Part shown: piece by piece, positions 54,016-64,000 of the stretch
How positions within the stretch are numbered: the stretch's first letter is position 1
How the letters are laid out: each line of letters starts with the position of its first letter
DNA from: Diphasiastrum complanatum
Lineage: Eukaryota > Streptophyta > Lycopodiopsida > Lycopodiales > Lycopodiaceae
DNA length: 64,000 bases
Direction of reading: 5' to 3'
Assembly: GCA_029204225.1 (NCBI GenBank)
Contig: CM055095.1
Location: 27,966,845-28,030,844, forward strand
Position numbers and translations under genes: made by a program
Notes under the pieces: model-generated
Told to the model about the DNA's origin: nothing
What the model saw: only the letters and a program-made list of their open reading frames with translations
The model's database searches: none

Positions 54016-54439
54016 ATGTGAAGAATTGGAAAAGATTATCTATGCTAGATATAGGGGTCTTATGTTTTTTATATCAAGCATCTAGGTGTAGGATGTTGAT
54101 AGGAACAAATTTGGCATAGATGGCAAATCATGCATTTCCACTTGTAATGCCACTATTAAGCCAAAATAGAGTAAGAGTCTAAACTCGTGCCAATTAGAGT
54201 GTAGACAAGTGTAATGCTTTTGTTTGATGAATTCTAAGAGGTCCAGTAGGATTTAGAGGTGGAACCATATGAGGTCCAATAGAAATTTGAGGTGTGCTTG
54301 AATATAGTCCAATAGAATTAAGAGGTGCATGGATCAATGGTCCAATAGGATTAAGAGGTGACAAAGTGTGGTCCAATCATAGTTAAGCATAGTGGTAGCT
54401 TGTGGATCTACTAGTATCATTGTACTCCTCATTTTGGAT
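54016..54439. other. No recognisable gene; short repeated phrase
   Basis: The phrase GGTCCAATAGGATTTAGAGG and close variants (GGTCCAATAGAA, GTCCAATAGAATTAAGAGG) recurs about four times between 54240 and 54370, at roughly 40-60 bp intervals. No ORF of interest. Confidence 0.5.
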
Positions 54440-55372
54440 CTAATTACTTGATCCCAAACTACCGGCTGAAGTGTGGGTTTGCCCCTCTTGATTTCCTGTT
54501 CCATCATTCTCATCATCATCTCGTGGCTTCGTTATGTGAGCACCTGCTTGGGCCTTGCATGTCGTGTCCCATAATTGGTTCACCTTGTCCAAGACTTGCT
54601 GCAGGGCCTTCGTTGTTTCTTCCAGCTGCTTCTAGGACTCCAGGATGATCTTCTCTTGTTTCGCCACAATGTTTTCAAAATTCTTCTTATCGGCCTCTCG
54701 CTCTTGGATCAGGCTTATGTATTTCTTCATCCGGATGGCTAAGACCTGTGGGGCCTGGATTTGAATGTCCTCGGGTTTGATGGGAGGAGCATCAACTATC
54801 ATTGCACCCGATGATCCGTCTCGTACTTGGTCGATTTGTACCATCTGGTGCTTCAGTTGTTGCTGGACCTCTTTCAGAGTGGATTTTTGCCCAGCCATTG
54901 CGGATCTGGTTTCTACTGTCTCTTTTTCCTTTTCGTTGGCTAGCCTTTGATATCACGCAATCTCTTGGTCTTGATGTTGGACCTTGCTCTATAGAACTTG
55001 ATGCTGGCTCACCAACCAATGCATGTGGTAGCTCATTTCGGATAGGCCAATCATTGAGCATTTGGCTGCTTCAGTGAGCCTTTTAGGGTTAGAGAGGGTT
55101 GGATATTGATCTGGGGTGTGAGATGGTGAGTCTAAAGCAAAAAATAGGCATGGTGTTAGAACTGAAGATGGAGGTGGAGGTGGAGGTGGTGGAGGTGTCT
55201 GACTTCTTCCTGGTTGCGTCCCCTTTGTTGGCTCGTCGTCGCTTATCTCCATCAGGTCCGCAACATCAAAATATTGAGATGTGTCCAATACGTGGACTTG
55301 TTGGGCCTATGATTGTTGATCTTGTGACTGTTGGGTTGCTCCCATGTCTTAAGGACTGGATATTTCCACTCC

Positions 55373-55414
<42 letters not shown>

Positions 55415-56609
55415 AATTGTGCTGATAGTGATGTTGGTGGCATTGGCGTCGTAAGGGATATGGGTGGTATTGGCTGCATCTGGTGGTTGAGTAGCAGAGT
55501 GTGATGTGATGATGGGTTGGGTTGCTGCTGATGTAGTTGCTCCATCACCCCCTCCCCCCCCCCCCTCATGGACATGTGAGGGTGACGAGTGTTGTTGTGA
55601 TGCCGTCGAGGAACTGCTATGATCCGAGGTGGAGCCATCGAAAGCTGATCCGACGGGTGATGTACTGCCAACAAGAAGCTTCTTTTGCATGTGTTGTTGC
55701 AGAGTGTCAGACAACTGGGCCTTGGAGGTGTCGGTCGCTTGAGGGTCAGATGTTGTTGCCTTGTGGATCCAGTTGTGGGCTTGTTTGTCTCTGTACCAGT
55801 GGTAGGATGCTGGTGTTGGCCCGTTTAGGCTCTGTTCCCGATGGGGAGGTGGCTTGTGACCGTGCACACTTGGACTTTTGTTGATCGATGGGGATGTCTC
55901 ATGCCTTGTCCGCAAGCTGCAGGCTTCGTTGAAGCTTTGGCCCATTATGTAATTGTTGAAGGGCGATATCTGTCAAGAGATACCCGAGCATTATTGTCTG
56001 GTGCTTGTTCTAAATGCATTCATGAAGACAGTTTGAGACAAACTGTGCCCAGTCATAGAGATTCTGGGAATGCAGTTGTGAATCTGCCATCATGTGAAAC
56101 AAGGACATGGGTACCCTTTGCAGCTGTTTCCTTGGTTGTTGCGTGTACTTGGTCAGATATGCATAGGCTGCTTGTAGCTGTGGGTCATTGATGGCTTCGA
56201 CATGGTACCCATCCTTGTTCTTCCACTTGGGCACTGATGGGTCAATGAACTTGAAGTAGGCTGTCTCCTCAATTTTTTTTAGTGTCCTCGTCACAACATT
56301 GGGTCCTCGTGGAAACCCAAAAGGTTGCAGGTCTGCCGGTGCAAAGGAGAGGTTGTACACATAGTTCCTCATAGGGGAAACTATTAAGCTGCAGGACCTT
56401 GTTGTGGCATTGTAGTTTGCATAGACCATATGCACAAGATAGGGGCTTTGATACCCCGTGAGTACAGGTGTTTGGAATTCAATTGCTTGTAAGAATATGG
56501 CTGCCTGTTGATACCAGTGTTGCATTTCTGTCAGATCCAATTGGGACAATTGGATGTCGAGCTTATGAGCTTCAATGTCATCAAAGCTGGTTGTAGAATT
56601 GGTAGACAT
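54440..56609 (-). pseudogene. Unidentified roughly 720-codon ORF, decayed
   Basis: On the minus strand, ATG 56609 opens 199 codons of well-mixed protein (LTEMQHWYQQAAIFLQAIEF, YANYNATTRSCSLIVSPMRN, GFPRGPNVVTRTLKKIEE) with no stop. A TAG at about 56010 follows. A Ser/His/Pro-rich linker (55945-55400) then leads to a glycine run from the C tract at 55374-55411. Beyond it one frame carries DTSQYFDVADLMEISDDE, a Pro run, and a coiled-coil region (NEKEKETVETRSAMAGQKS, QKSTLKEVQQQLKHQM, KQLEETTKALQQVLDKVN) broken by four TAG/TGA stops. The layout (globular N-terminal domain, disordered linker, coiled coil) would fit a gag-like first ORF or an extra ORF of a gypsy element, but I do not recognise the family. 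Confidence 0.55.
55374..55411. repeat. Homopolymer of 38 C
   Basis: Uninterrupted C run (G run on the minus strand) inside the unidentified ORF. It is read as glycine in every frame. A shorter run of about 11 C lies near 55554-55564. Run length should be treated as uncertain because homopolymers are error-prone in sequencing. Confidence 0.85.
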
Positions 56610-56654
56610 GATGAAAAAACTGGAAAAGAAGGATCTGGAAAAACATTGTCAGTT

Positions 56655-56770
56655 GAGATGGAAGTGGGGGGTGTCGGTTGGGATGGAGTGTATGGCGTTG
56701 GCTGAGATGGGAGTGTATGGTGTCGGCTGAGATGGAGTGTATGGCGTCAGCTGAGATGGGAGTGTGACAG
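56655..56770. repeat. Minisatellite with GTCGGYTGAGATGG core
   Basis: Four to five units of about 25 bases, such as GTCGGCTGAGATGGAGTGTA and GGCGTCAGCTGAGATGGGAG, in tandem just upstream (minus sense) of the unidentified ORF. Confidence 0.8.
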
Positions 56771-57360
56771 ATTGATGAGAAGGAGAGATGGTGGGAAAGA
56801 GGTAACTGGGGGAACTATGGATGGGAAGTGGAGGTGCTATGGGAAGGTAAGTAGGGCGTGCAGAATGGGTTTTAGGAGTGGCAAAAAGAGGACTTTTGGT
56901 ATTTGGGTGTAACGACGCGAAAGAGATGAAAAAATGTAAAGAAGGTGACTGGCGGTTAAGGCGGGTGTTTGGATAGGGTAAAACAGTGGGATATGCAGAA
57001 TAACTGGTGATGTTCAATAGTGTCATGGAAGCGTTCTGAGAGCTTGCGTGACACTACCTCTCAGCGTGAAAATATGAAAAACTATGTGGTGCTCCTCTAG
57101 CGATCTGAGGTTCGAATATTGTCTGTGATGGCACTCTTTGTGGAACTCGGATGAGGTTGGCTGAAAACGGGTGGGGATGGTGTAGACATGGTGATGGATG
57201 CATTGGATGAAAGAGCGCCAGGATCGTGGAGGGTGTTCACAAAATTGCCAGAGTTTTCTTTTGCCAGGAGCTCCAAGGTCGTGCATCGCTGAGGTGAAAA
57301 AGTGTTCGAAATGGGAGGATTTATGGACGTCGTCGGGTCGGCGCGGTTGCGATGGGACGT

Positions 57361-57690
57361 GTGTGTAGCGTCGGTCGAGATTTAAGGGGTGTCACGTCGG
57401 TTGAGTTATGATAAAAACGTGTCGGTCGAGATTGAACTGAAGGTCGTTGGTTGAGATTGAAGTGGATCCCATTGGTTGAGTTTTGATAAAAACGTGTTAG
57501 TCGAGATTGAACTGAAGGCCGTCGGTTGAGATTGAAGTGGATCCCGTCGGTTGAGATTGAAGTGGATCTCGTCGGTTGAGATTGAAGTAGATCCCATCGG
57601 TTGAGTTCTGATAAAAACGTGTTGGTCGAGATTGAACTGAAGGCCGTTGGTTGAGATTGAAGTGGATCCCATCGGTTGAGATTGACCAAA
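57361..57690. repeat. Minisatellite with GTCGGTTGAGATTG core, higher-order pattern
   Basis: About a dozen units of 25-32 bases built on GGTTGAGATTGAAGTGGATC or GGTCGAGATTGAACTGAAGG. Every three to four units a variant containing TTGATAAAAACGTGTTGG occurs, giving a longer-period repeat. Phe-Asn-Leu ORFs on the minus strand are translations of the repeat. It lies on the downstream (minus) side of the integrase relic at 58069-58400. Confidence 0.85.
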
Positions 57691-58068
57691 TTTGCAATAT
57701 GAAGGAATGGATCTGTAGTATGCAAGTGAAGAACTTCAAGGGTGAAAAAATATGATTGAGGCACAAAGTCGAAGTTTTTTATAAAAAGAGTGTATCCCCA
57801 AGGATGTTTGTATGCTGGAGATACCAGTTAGTCACAGAGATGAGGTGGCCAAAGTGGGAGAAGCAGCTCCTATGGTATAGCCTAGCATTTGTTGACCTAG
57901 AACCTTCATGACCCATGAGTATGTACAAGAAGGAAAAAAATGCATAGAAGGGATATAAAAAGAAGACATGCAAAACTAGAAGTACAAGTAATAAAAAATA
58001 AAAATAAAATTAAAAACAATAAACATAGAGAAATGTAGAATATGTACTAGGAAAAGATGTTAAATTGG

Positions 58069-58400
58069 GTCAACAAAGGACAACTCTTCATAATACCACC
58101 GTAGACGACCACCGTTTACGACAGTGTCTAGGAGTATCCCGTCAAGTGTTTGTAATTGGACGACACTATTAGGAAAATTTTTATTAACAATCTATGGCCC
58201 CTCACTTCTGAACTTCAACTTGCCGAGGTGCTTCTTTGATGTATAAAGAAGCACCTAGTCACCTAAGTGGAGATCTTTATTGCACATTCGACAGTCATGC
58301 TAGGCCTTTTGGCGTCGTTTGTTAACTAGTTGTGCGTGATAAGATATTAGTCTTGTCTCGCATAACTGGGCTAACATAAATAGCCTATTGGATCTTAAGG
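58069..58400 (-). pseudogene. Ty3/gypsy integrase C-terminal end
   Basis: Minus-strand reading with three stops: RLISYHAQLVNKRRQKA, then VLLYTSKKHLGKLKFRSEGP, VVQLQTLDGILLDTVVNGGR and LRWYYEEL. This is the standard C-terminal end of a plant gypsy integrase. No core is found upstream because plus-strand gag begins at about 58440. The tandem repeats that follow on the same strand agree with the repeat-rich 3' region known in Tat-type elements. Confidence 0.75.
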
Positions 58401-58439
58401 ACCTAATATCTTTCATAGGTACTACTGACCCCCGTATGC

Positions 58440-59266
58440 TATCTTCAAATTTATGAGAAAGAATGTGAGGTATATGGAGAGACAACTCCAGAAGAGAAGC
58501 TCAAGCTCTTTAGCATGACTCTCACTGATGCAGCACGTGAATGGTATTTCAACCTTGAGCGTCATGAACAAAACGAGTGGGAATCTCTCAAGGATTCATT
58601 TGTTAAATAATTTAAATCATCTAGATTTCTTGAAAGCCCATTCCTATTGCTTAGTAAGATCAAGATGAGGAAGGATGAGAGGGTACATCATTATATTAAA
58701 CTCCTTTAATGACTTAAAACCAAATGCCTTGTTCACCTAACAGCTGATTAGGCCGTGCTCATATGGTTCATGGCTGGCCTCCCAAGATCCATTAGGTTTG
58801 AACTTAGACTGCCTAAAACCTACGCTAGTTTATGTGATGTCATGGATGATGCCATCCGAGAAGAGGATGAAGGCTTTGATGAAGCATATGAACACATTCA
58901 TGGACCATTGCTACTGATCAAAGCCATAGATCACAAGGTGAAGGGACCTCCTCTAATGTTGCCACCCATCTATTGTTACAACAACTTGAGACCATGAATA
59001 AGACCCATCATGCTCAAATAGACAAGCTATCCAGAGATTTTTAACAAAAATTGAAAAAAACCACACCACAAGGGCCAACAATCAATCAATTTCCTAGATG
59101 TGATAATGTTTGGTGTCCTACATGCCAACAAAATCACACGGCAAATGAGTGCCCACAGAATAGACAACTAGCCCAAAGGTTTTGCATCTTTTGCAACACC
59201 AACAACCATGACACATCTACTTGTATCTACAATCCAAGAATACAAGCTGCTACAAGACAATACTAA
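58440..59266 (+). pseudogene. Ty3/gypsy gag, decayed, with zinc knuckles
   Basis: Plus-strand capsid of the Retrotrans_gag family: LKLFSMTLTDAAREWYFNL, then ESLKDSFVK, KIKMRKDERVHHYIKLL, AVLIWFMAGLPRSIRFEL and SLCDVMDDAIREEDEGF. Stops occur near 58608, 58708 and 58750. After a stop near 58997 the nucleocapsid frame 59051-59266 has CPTCQQNHTANEC (CX2CX3HX4C) and CIFCNTNNHDTSTC (CX2CX4HX4C). Protease and pol do not follow. Confidence 0.78.
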
Positions 59267-59370
59267 TGGAGGATGCAACAACAGGGTCTCCAAATTACAA
59301 GTTATTAGAGGCTCGTATTCCAATAGGCACCCCAACATGGCCATGTAAATAGATGCCACACATGCCAAAT

Positions 59371-59392
59371 CACACACACACACACACACACA
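59371..59392. repeat. (CA)n microsatellite
   Basis: Eleven CA units. Confidence 0.95.
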
Positions 59393-59399
59393 TAAGTTC

Positions 59400-60070
59400 A
59401 TTCCTCATATTACATTGTGATAGCATCTTTGAAATGAGGCAAAAATGTGTTTGGATAGGCTAGAGAAATTCTAGGATCTAAAAATAGCATGTTTTACATT
59501 GTTTTTGGATCTTGAGATCTTGACCCCAAGTTAGGGTGGATCCAATGACCTATTAGGTTAGATATTAGGGTTAAGGTATGAAAATTTCAGAGGTGCCCTA
59601 ATATGCTCAGGTCCGAGCTTGAAATGTATAAATGCATGATGGGATCTCCATCAAATTATCAAGAAAAATCGAGTTTTTATACTTCTATCATCATTGTCTT
59701 TTGGTGGCGAGTTCTAGCTATTGGCCGTGAGTGTTTTTATGCATTAATTGCTTGGATTGGAAGGTACTGAACCTGTTTACAGGTTTGAGAAGCTTGTTGT
59801 AATTTACTTTGGTTCATTTGATCAAATCTATGTGCCTAATGTGGAGTTAAATGCCAAATTTGCTAGTTTTGGTAACTAGTCTTAATTCTAGCTCATAGTT
59901 TGGATCTAGATCTTTTATTTGTGCATCCTCCATCACTTTTAGGATTGATTGGGATTCATTTTGCTGTAAAATTTTGTCATTCGGTGGACTGTACTCATTT
60001 TAATTTGGGTATGAATTAATTTTTAAGATCCTATGAGTGAGAACACATGAGCTATGAATCCATTTATGCA
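59400..60070. other. No recognisable gene
   Basis: Mixed sequence, possibly LTR or leader of a relic, without a pair or primer site I can point to. Confidence 0.35.
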
Positions 60071-60382
60071 TTAACAATATTTTAGACTGTTCTTGTTGGT
60101 AGTAGCCCATAACAACAGGAGAGTTGTACTGCAAATATTTCCTTCTCTCTTTTCTCTGTTCCATCCTCTCACCCTTACAGTTGCAAGATTGACAAGTGCA
60201 TCAACTTGCGGCTCTACTGGTCGGGATGGACAATCTTTGTGAAAATGGCCATGGCCACATTCTCTACAAATAGGGGTGTAAGTGCATTTATATGGACTCT
60301 TAGCAATGTGGTGGGTCTCTCCATAGTCATAACATTGGATACATGCTCTATTCCTATAGAAATGTTCTTGAGCGGTAAACAA
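60071..60382 (-). pseudogene. Gag-like zinc-knuckle fragment
   Basis: The minus-strand ORF of 103 residues has two Cys/His clusters, CIQCYDYGETHHIAKS and CRECGHGHFHKDC, like nucleocapsid zinc knuckles. Spacing is irregular: the second fits CX2CX3HX4C and the first lacks its last Cys. No capsid or protease part is found on either side. Probably a gypsy gag relic, but a cellular zinc-knuckle protein cannot be excluded. Confidence 0.45.
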
Positions 60383-60944
60383 GGGATACAGAGAAGCTTC
60401 AGTTCCATCTGAATAAAAACATAAAAATTCTTGATCCTCAGGTAAGAGTATATTTCAAAGCTGAATTCTAATTGGGGATCAGGAATAGAATAAATTCTTT
60501 ATAAAGCAAACTATGTGTAGTAAATTGTTGACGAGAAACTCCATTTATCAAGAGTGTTTCTCACTTTTTTGGAACATGTGATAGAACAAAGAACAAGTAT
60601 GTATCATGGACAGACAAGCTCGATCTCAACATGTAATAACTTATTGCCATTACACTATTTTCTCCAAATATTTTGACTCATAGCTCCAAATTCAATCAAT
60701 AAACATTGTAAATAGATTGCCAGGTATAGGATCAGTCCAAATGAAGCATACTTAGCACATTATGATTAATTTGTCCACTCTAGCTCTAAGATCCAATGTC
60801 ATAAATACATTTTCCAAAAGAATAACACCAATGAAGTCTCATTTCTCTTTTGCTACAGGATTAGGAATTTCAAATTTTTACCAAATTTTATCATACCATG
60901 TAAACCAGTTGTGCCAAAGGTTCTCTTTGAGATTTGAGCTTTTA

Positions 60945-60960
60945 CCCTAAACCCTAAACC
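60945..60960. repeat. Short telomere-like repeat CCCTAAACCCTAAACC
   Basis: Two and a quarter units of the plant telomere heptamer (TTTAGGG on the other strand). This also contains the telo-box AAACCCTAA found in plant promoters. Too short to indicate a telomere. Confidence 0.8.
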
Positions 60961-60964
60961 TTAC

Positions 60965-61120
60965 ATGACTGGGATGAAGGGCGAGTATGTGCTCAAGATG
61001 CTAGTCTTTTTAGTGAAACTGCTCGCTGCAAGGATAAAGCTTTCAACTTTATGACCAGAATGAAGGGCGAGCATGTGCTAAAGATGCTCGCCTTTGCCAT
61101 AAAACTGCTCGCCGAGAAAA
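60965..61120. repeat. Imperfect 86-bp tandem duplication
   Basis: ATGACTGGGATGAAGGGCGA at 60965 and ATGACCAGAATGAAGGGCGA at 61051 begin two related units, sharing ATGTGCT, AAGATGCT and CTGCTCGC blocks. Confidence 0.75.
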
Positions 61121-61129
61121 GCTCATCAA

Positions 61130-61310
61130 AAATCATCCCCCACTTAGCTTTAATGTATCAGAGCCAGGTTATGACAGGAAAAATAAAATTTTCAGCATAG
61201 GTCCATACAAGGTAACAAAGATTTATGAAAATGGCGATGTGCAACTTGCCACCTTGAAAGGGACCCCATTACCAACATTGGTAAATCGTAGTCACTTAAG
61301 GCATTACTAT
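61130..61310 (+). pseudogene. Ty3/gypsy integrase C-terminal end
   Basis: The plus-strand frame reads KNKIFSIGPYKVTKIYENGD, VQLATLKGTPLPTLVNRSHL and RHYYCEN, the end of a gypsy integrase. It is cut at 61311 where a copia LTR begins, so it probably marks the integration site of that copia element. Upstream core is missing. Confidence 0.75.
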
Positions 61311-61920
61311 TGTGAAAATTGTCAACTAGTTTCGATATTTTAATTGGCAATTTTAGAGGCCAAAATGAAATTTCAACTTAGAGTTAGTTTCATAAATGTC
61401 AATAAGGCTCTAAATAGTGTTATTACTATTTTTAGCAAGTAGCTAAGTGGATGAGGTCATGTTTGGACCCATTCTAATTGGTTAATTTTGGTACATTGCA
61501 TTTGGACCATAATTTCTTGGTTTTTGGCTAAACACCTAGAAGTTGCCATTCTAGGGCATAGTCAGAGAATAGGGCCCAACGACATTAGGGCTGTTATAAA
61601 TAGATGTACCAACATGGAGAACAATGTCATAATCATTTTGTTGATCATTCATATGGAGAATTTAGCTTTGTTTATTCCACCATCTCATGTCATTTTCTCA
61701 CTGTATCTTGAGTTTCTATGTGTAGAATTGTGATTTTCTTGTAGATTTTGAATCCACACATGTGAAGGATAGTAGGATGCTGCTATTGTATGGACAGGGA
61801 TAGTATCTTACTGTATTTTTATGTTCATGATCATATCTTTGTGATTTATGCAAGACTAGCATGCTAAAATTGTTGATTTCTACCTTCTAACTAGTTCTAC
61901 TTGTGTTGATCAAACTGACC
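61311..61920 (+). repeat. Copia LTR (37655 family), degraded end
   Basis: Starts TGTGAAAATTGTCAAC and aligns with the LTR at 37655 through GAGGCCA, GGATGAGGTCA, TTTGGACCCATTCTAATTGG and CATGCTAAAATTG. The last 100 bases and the primer site are missing or diverged. Palindrome CACACATGTG lies at 61755-61764. Confidence 0.8.
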
Positions 61921-61930
61921 CATGATCGAT

Positions 61931-61966
61931 CCATTATGTCCATTATGTCCATTATATCCATTATCT
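61931..61966. repeat. Four-unit CCATTATGT tandem repeat
   Basis: Nine-base units CCATTATGT, CCATTATGT, CCATTATAT and CCATTATCT at the place where the LTR end and primer site are expected. Confidence 0.9.
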
Positions 61967-62400
61967 ACACACTCAAATAAAGTTGTTGGAAGCATATAAA
62001 GTGGATCTTTGTGATCTTGTCACCATTTTAGGTCAAATCACATGTAGTAGGCTGATTTTTGAATCCATTCACTGGAATTTGGAGACAAAAATTGCCTATG
62101 GTAGAGAATCATATATTCTAGTAGATGTTATATCAAGATTCTAGCTTTTGCATCTAGATAGGGTCTCTTGATTTTCAGGTTGATGGACTTTTCAAGAGTT
62201 CATTTCAATCTTAGGTGTTGGAAAAGTTTATCATATTGGGGAGAGGATAGATTGTTCCATATCTTTGTGATTTCTTCTTGAATTTCATTTGTTGATTTCA
62301 AGGGTCTGCTTTGTGCATTGGAACAGGTTTAGAGTATAGATCAAATCATTGCAACATGACAACCTCAAGTTAGAGATCAATTATTCGGATGAATCACTCC
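61967..62400 (+). mobile_element. Copia leader and gag start, truncated
   Basis: The leader shares blocks with 51400-51740, including the run before the gag start (TTTGTGCATTGGAACAGG and ATCATTGCAACATGACAACC). The gag ATG lies near 62358, but the frame stops within five codons and recognisable gag does not continue. Confidence 0.65.
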
Positions 62401-62665
62401 CGATAGTAGAATAATCTAACAATTCAAAATGAATGTGTTAGAAGGCTATGCAGAGTTAAAATGAGTAAATCAAGAAAAATTTAATGAGAATACCTTGTTA
62501 AATCATGGTTTATTAGTTAACTCGAGTTAATCCATAGCGCCACAAAACTCAATGTTCAAAATTTTACATAGATTTTTAACAAGCTAGCTTTATACAAATA
62601 ACGAATGGTGCCATCAAGAAAATCGTGCTCCTCAATCGACTTTGTGCTTCTGTTCAATGAGAAAG

Positions 62666-64000
62666 ATGACAATGGATTATGAGTGCCAAGAAAGTATTCA
62701 AAACTTGGGTTTTGTTGCATCCATCATCAAAAGGAAAATTTTGAAAAAGCAAGAAGACAAACTACCATTTCAAATTTATTGGAGGCCAGAATTATGGATT
62801 TGAGAACATCATCAGGAGGAAAATCTATATCTGAAATATTCGTTCAACATGTATATATGCATTCAGAGTTAAATGTGCAAGGACTGAACTGTCGTGATCA
62901 CAAAAAAAACAACTGTGAGTGTTAATATATTATTTTCACTTCTATTTGTTACATTCTAGATCATTTATTTGTAAACTGCTAATCTGATCATTTTTCTATT
63001 GCAGATTTATATCCTTCCAATATAAATGAATGAAAACCATCTGGATATGTTGCAGGTGTATTGGATGTACTTCATGTTGAAGGTAGAACTGCAAAGGATC
63101 TTGTTGATTGTGGAATCTTTTCTATGAAACGATGTATATTCCCGATTTAAAAGGGGGTTTTGGAAAAATTTAGACCATTCGTGACTACCTAGTTATAGAA
63201 GTGATCAATGGGTTACTCCTCATGCCTCAGTTTCAGAATCATTTCGATGTAAACTATATAATGACATAAAAAATTTATTAAAGATAAGTACTGGCTCAAA
63301 AATAATCAGATTAAGTTGGTTTGTTTTTTTGAATATGTTGGCGGATCTTTTTGCAAGTGTTGATGTACACAAATCTCCAACTATGTTTGTTTGTAAAAAT
63401 TTATCGGAACTATCTAAGCTTATGGATGAAGGTTGTGATAAGAAATCAAATGGAGATATAAAATGCAGAATCAAAATTTCTTCTAAATGCTTTCACTATC
63501 AGATAGAAACACAAATGCTCAGCCTCAGTTTCCATTACCAAAGATGGAAATGGATTAAAAGTAAATGGGTACCATTGGATCAAGACTTGGACCATAGTGG
63601 ACACTCTGAGAGGAGGAATATTGACATAATATATAGTGATGGACTTTAACATGTATTGAGGTGGAGGAAAATTGGAGCTTGAGTTACATTAGTCATGAAC
63701 TATTGCTCCTACAATATGATATACCCACATATTTCAGATTCATTTTCAATGGTAAACTAGTAAGTTATTTTAAACATTTTTATTCTTCTCTAGTAGCTTA
63801 TATCAACAATCAATCATATAACAAATATTCTTAAATTGTTATTTTGAAAGATGTATTTCTAAATGCAACACAATTTGTGTCAATTTTTTGCAGGTACGTA
63901 AAAGACAGGAGCTGAGATCAAATGAGAGATATTGGAGAAACTATTCAAATATTGGAGGACCATTGAAATTTAGAGTCATAACAATGAAATTCCATCATCA
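62666..64000 (+). pseudogene. Candidate spliced gene or gene relic, partial, unidentified
   Basis: Plus-strand sequence has several splice-like signals. A frame from 62683 (MPRKYSKLGFCCIHH, then ARRQTTISNLLEARIMDLRT) reaches AACT|GTGAGT at 62915, a good donor. TTTTTCTATTGCAG ends at 63004, a good acceptor, giving a 90-bp intron. Further acceptor-like AG sites lie at 63054 (GATATGTTGCAG) and 63893 (AATTTTTTGCAG). Coding-like frames include VLDVLHVEGRTAKDLVDCG (63055 on) and LADLFASVDVHKSPTMFVCK (63335 on), the latter open for 106 codons. In-frame stops in the joined reading suggest either a wrong exon model or a decayed gene. No family is recognised. It runs off the window end. Confidence 0.35.

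Noticed and set aside
57105-57125. tRNA gene B box (GGTTCGAAT) near 57113
   Set aside because: No A box at proper distance, no cloverleaf arms and no CCA-side pairing. A similar GGTTCG near 15928 also fails.
57321-57766. Minus-strand ORFs with repeating Phe-Asn-Leu-Asn
   Set aside because: Open in several frames because the minisatellite lacks stops; not a protein-coding gene.
61130-62660. Long intact copia element starting at 61311
   Set aside because: Only the LTR, leader and gag start are present; gag stops within a few codons and no pol follows.

Overview
This window looks like nuclear DNA of a land plant with a large, repeat-rich genome. The evidence is the LTR-retrotransposon content: Ty1/copia and Ty3/gypsy polyproteins of plant type, initiator-Met primer-binding sites (TGGTATCAGAG), tRNA-Asp-like and other TTGG-type primer sites, and one chromodomain remnant. 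No rRNA, tRNA, CRISPR, operon or bacterial feature was seen. The species cannot be assigned from this sequence alone.

Layout: (1) 1-2.34 kb: gypsy gag relic, polypurine tract (PPT) and LTR start, then GA microsatellites embedded in a degenerate YYAAGGG heptamer array, then seven GC-rich hairpin units in A-rich spacers. (2) 2.6-4.6 kb: a copia relic (RNase H end plus LTR) whose LTR carries a dense cluster of CATGCA motifs. (3) 4.7-7.3 kb: minus-strand gypsy pol relic lacking reverse transcriptase (RT). (4) 9.7-16.1 kb: a copia LTR split by a minus-strand gypsy element (about 9866-14967) that itself has a mosaic gag and no RT. (5) 16.1-23.4 kb: head-on joined fragments of three copia elements and one gypsy gag. 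(6) 24-28.3 kb: two unidentified ORFs, an A/C-rich G-poor tract, and an LTR-like end with a primer site. (7) 28321-34752: a complete, young Ty1/copia element on the minus strand, with 655-bp LTRs that look identical, a TAGCA target duplication and one 1317-aa gag-pol ORF. (8) 35-41 kb: an unknown minus ORF, a second copy of the LTR-like end, a copia LTR with internal sequence on both sides, and a decayed chromovirus integrase. (9) 41-47 kb: AT-rich DNA with two Z-DNA-prone tracts and no recognisable gene. (10) 47.2-54.0 kb: an Athila-like LTR, tRNA-Asp primer site and long pyrimidine-rich leader, broken by a copia derivative that keeps gag, protease and the RNase H tail but has a spacer in place of integrase and RT. 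(11) 54.4-61.3 kb: an unidentified decayed roughly 720-codon minus-strand ORF with a 38-nt C tract, two related minisatellites and gypsy gag and integrase relics. (12) 61.3-64 kb: 5' end of a copia element, then a stretch with splice-like signals that may be part of an ordinary gene.

Apart from the intact copia element at 28-35 kb, no element here can encode its own transposition. That element has gag, protease, integrase, RT and RNase H with their catalytic residues in place and could in principle mobilise related defective copies. The other elements are nested, truncated or recombined. The most unusual items are a roughly 260-bp spacer shared by two copia derivatives with unrelated LTRs, the CATGCA-rich LTR, the hairpin array, the heptamer array, and the unidentified ORF at 54.4-56.6 kb.
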